From Aquiluna sp. (GTDB taxonomy: Bacteria; Actinomycetota; Actinomycetes; Actinomycetales; Microbacteriaceae): a stretch of DNA of 64,000 nt. The stretch's first letter is position 1. Each line of letters opens with the position of its first letter. Positions 62,511 through 64,000 of the stretch are shown in pieces. Location: NCBI GenBank assembly GCA_021741585.1, contig JAIOXN010000001.1:496001-560000 (forward strand). Direction: 5' to 3'. A program made the position numbers and the translations under genes. The notes beneath the pieces are model-generated. The model saw nothing but the letters and a program-made list of their open reading frames with translations. It was not told the DNA's origin and did not search any database.

Positions 62511-63455
62511 TTGGATTCAAGCAGCAACCTCGCCATTGAGACGGCCGGGCTCGTAAAGCAATTCGGCAGTCAGAGGGCAGTTGCTGGAATCTCACTTAGC
62601 GTTCCAAGAGGCTCAGTATTTGGATTTCTTGGCCCAAATGGCTCTGGTAAAACCACAACCATCAGAATGCTGCTTGGCTTAGCCGATGTCACAGAGGGTG
62701 AAATAACACTTCTTGGAAACTCGATCCCCAAAGACCTAGATACCGCTTTGCCCAAGGTGGGCGCATTGGTTGAAGGTCCGGCTTTCTACCCATACATGTC
62801 AGGTAGAAACAACCTCTTCCGCATGGATGCTGCAGATCGCAACTCGGATGCCAAGACTAGGGCTTCGCGAGTTGATGCAGCCCTCGATCGAGTTGGTCTA
62901 ACTAACGCTGCATCCAAGAAAGTTCACGCTTATTCGCTTGGAATGAAGCAACGACTTGGCCTTGCGAATGCCCTTTTAAAGCCACGAGAGCTTCTGGTTC
63001 TCGATGAACCAACCAACGGTCTAGACCCACAAGGAACCAGAGAGGTTCGAAACTTGATTCGCTCTTTGGCTTCCGAGGGCATCACCATTTTTCTCTCCAG
63101 TCACCTGCTCAGCGAAATTGAACAACTCTGCACACATGTTGCTGTGATGTCAGCCGGCAGCATCGTCGCACAGGGTTCGCTTGCAGAACTCAGGTCCCAT
63201 GGACAGTCCAGATTGATTGCAAAAGTCGACGATGTCGATAAGAGCGTTGAGCTGCTTCAGGCGCAGGGCTTTGCGAAGATCAAGATTTCTGGGGATCAGC
63301 TAACTACTCCTGCCGATGCGGAGCTGGATGTCGCTGGCATCAACCAGCTGTTGGTGAAAAACAAGATCGGGGTTTCCGAGATTCGATTAGAGCACCCATC
63401 CCTCGAGGAATATTTTGTTGACCTAACCGGAGAGGGGTTTGAAGTTGTTCGCTAA
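62511..63455 (+). CDS. ABC-2-type exporter ATPase
   Basis: 314 residues: Walker A GPNGSGKTTTIRML, signature YSLGMKQRLGLANAL, Walker B LLVLDEPTNGLDP, H-loop SSHLLSEI, then the C-terminal extension of CcmA/drug-exporter ATPases. TTG start directly at the stop of the LolA-like gene; overlaps the permease by 11 nt. The trio suggests lipid or peptide export linked to the LolA-like protein. Confidence 0.9.
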   Translation: MDSSSNLAIETAGLVKQFGSQRAVAGISLSVPRGSVFGFLGPNGSGKTTTIRMLLGLADVTEGEITLLGNSIPKDLDTALPKVGALVEGPAFYPYMSGRNNLFRMDAADRNSDAKTRASRVDAALDRVGLTNAASKKVHAYSLGMKQRLGLANALLKPRELLVLDEPTNGLDPQGTREVRNLIRSLASEGITIFLSSHLLSEIEQLCTHVAVMSAGSIVAQGSLAELRSHGQSRLIAKVDDVDKSVELLQAQGFAKIKISGDQLTTPADAELDVAGINQLLVKNKIGVSEIRLEHPSLEEYFVDLTGEGFEVVR

Positions 63456-64000
63456 ATCCCTAGGTCTTTCCTTGATGCTTTCAGAGCTCAAAGTGATGTT
63501 CACCAGACGTCGCACCTGGGCGATGCTGTTTGCCATTGCCCTAATTCCGATACTTCTTGCAACCGCCGTTTATCTTTCTGCCGATCGCCTAGCTCCTGGC
63601 GAAGGACCGCCATTTCTAGATCGAGTTACCCAAAACGGTCTTTTCACTGGCTTCACAGCGATGCTTTTGGCTATGCCACTGTTTTTGCCATTGACCATCT
63701 CGGTGGTTGCCGGTGACACCATTGCCGGTGAGGCTGGGCTTGGAACCCTTCGATACTTGCTTATTGCTCCTGTTGGACGAGCCAGGCTCTTGGTGGTGAA
63801 GTACTTGGGAACAATCGCTTTCACTCTTGCCGGGACATTCACGCTGATGATTGCAGGCGCAATCATTGGCGCAATCTATTTCCCGGTTGGTCCGATCACA
63901 TTGCTAAGTGGAGATGTGATTCAGATCCCAGAGGCGCTTTGGCGAATGGCACTGGTCGCCCTCTACACAACTGTTTCCATGATGGGGATGTTGGCGCTGG
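63445..64000 (+). CDS. ABC-2-type exporter permease, 3' end cut by window
   Basis: My reading from TTG at 63445 gives MFAKSLGLSLMLSELKVMFT and at least three hydrophobic segments (WAMLFAIALIPILLATAV, AMLLAMPLFLPLTISVV, then TLAGTFTLMIAGAIIGAIY), with AGDTIAGEAGLGTLRYLL typical of ABC-2 permeases. GAGAGGGG lies 7 nt before the TTG, supporting it over the ATG at 63475. About 185 codons are visible. Confidence 0.82.
   Translation, partial: MFAKSLGLSLMLSELKVMFTRRRTWAMLFAIALIPILLATAVYLSADRLAPGEGPPFLDRVTQNGLFTGFTAMLLAMPLFLPLTISVVAGDTIAGEAGLGTLRYLLIAPVGRARLLVVKYLGTIAFTLAGTFTLMIAGAIIGAIYFPVGPITLLSGDVIQIPEALWRMALVALYTTVSMMGMLAL

Overview
The window looks like a stretch of chromosome from a small-genome actinobacterium, most likely a freshwater Microbacteriaceae of the Rhodoluna/Aquiluna (Luna) type. 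This is inferred from actinobacterial marker genes (carD, RegX3/SenX3-like system, glnR, DUF3027, XPB helicase, WXG100, two-domain MutT1-like protein), a base composition much lower in GC than soil actinobacteria, and extremely tight packing. Genes overlap or abut almost everywhere. I see no insertion sequence, prophage, CRISPR array or integrase.

Layout. 1-11 kb carries a cluster with the same gene content as the M. tuberculosis Rv0991c-Rv1010 neighbourhood: rsmA, tatD, metG, rsmI, pmt, then a GlpR-like membrane protein, rimJ, 5-formyl-THF cyclo-ligase and fmdB. A TerC protein, an MFS transporter, a YfcH-like epimerase and a histone-H1-like repeat protein lie within it. 11-19 kb: a very large helicase-like protein with broken ATPase motifs, an SQR-type flavoprotein followed by a 32-residue ORF, tRNA-Arg(CCU), an HNH nuclease, a candidate C-rich-loop small RNA, an NlpC/P60 hydrolase and a DtxR-type regulator. 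19-27 kb: serC, DUF2530, DUF3027, cspB, the XPB helicase and its companion, a two-component system and a lone WXG100 protein. 27-34 kb: groEL with two CIRCE operators, cspA, msrB, several small membrane proteins, tRNA-Thr(UGU), a DsbA-like protein and an orphan MsiK-type sugar ABC ATPase. 34-39 kb: carD-ispDF-cysS-rlmB. 39-54 kb is a phosphate block: regX3/senX3, phoU, glnR, ppk, mutT1 and pstSCAB, with PHO-box-like repeats before senX3/phoU, ppk and pstS. 54-64 kb: an SDR-DUF2867 protein, a DMT exporter, glpD, an orphan ABC ATPase, a saccharopine-dehydrogenase-like enzyme, DoxX, a LolA-like secreted protein and the start of an ABC-2 exporter.

Expression architecture is the most striking property. 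About eighteen genes have a TANNNT -10 hexamer ending 5-8 nt (nearly always exactly 6) before the start codon and mostly no Shine-Dalgarno, which is the geometry of leaderless transcripts. In seven clear cases (eight with one imperfect hexamer) the TAA or TAG stop codon of the preceding gene is itself the first three bases of that hexamer, giving a recurrent 9-10 nt gap. Three convergent pairs end on one shared CTAG, where each strand reads its own TAG stop. I could not run searches: product names rest on motifs, length and synteny as I recall them.
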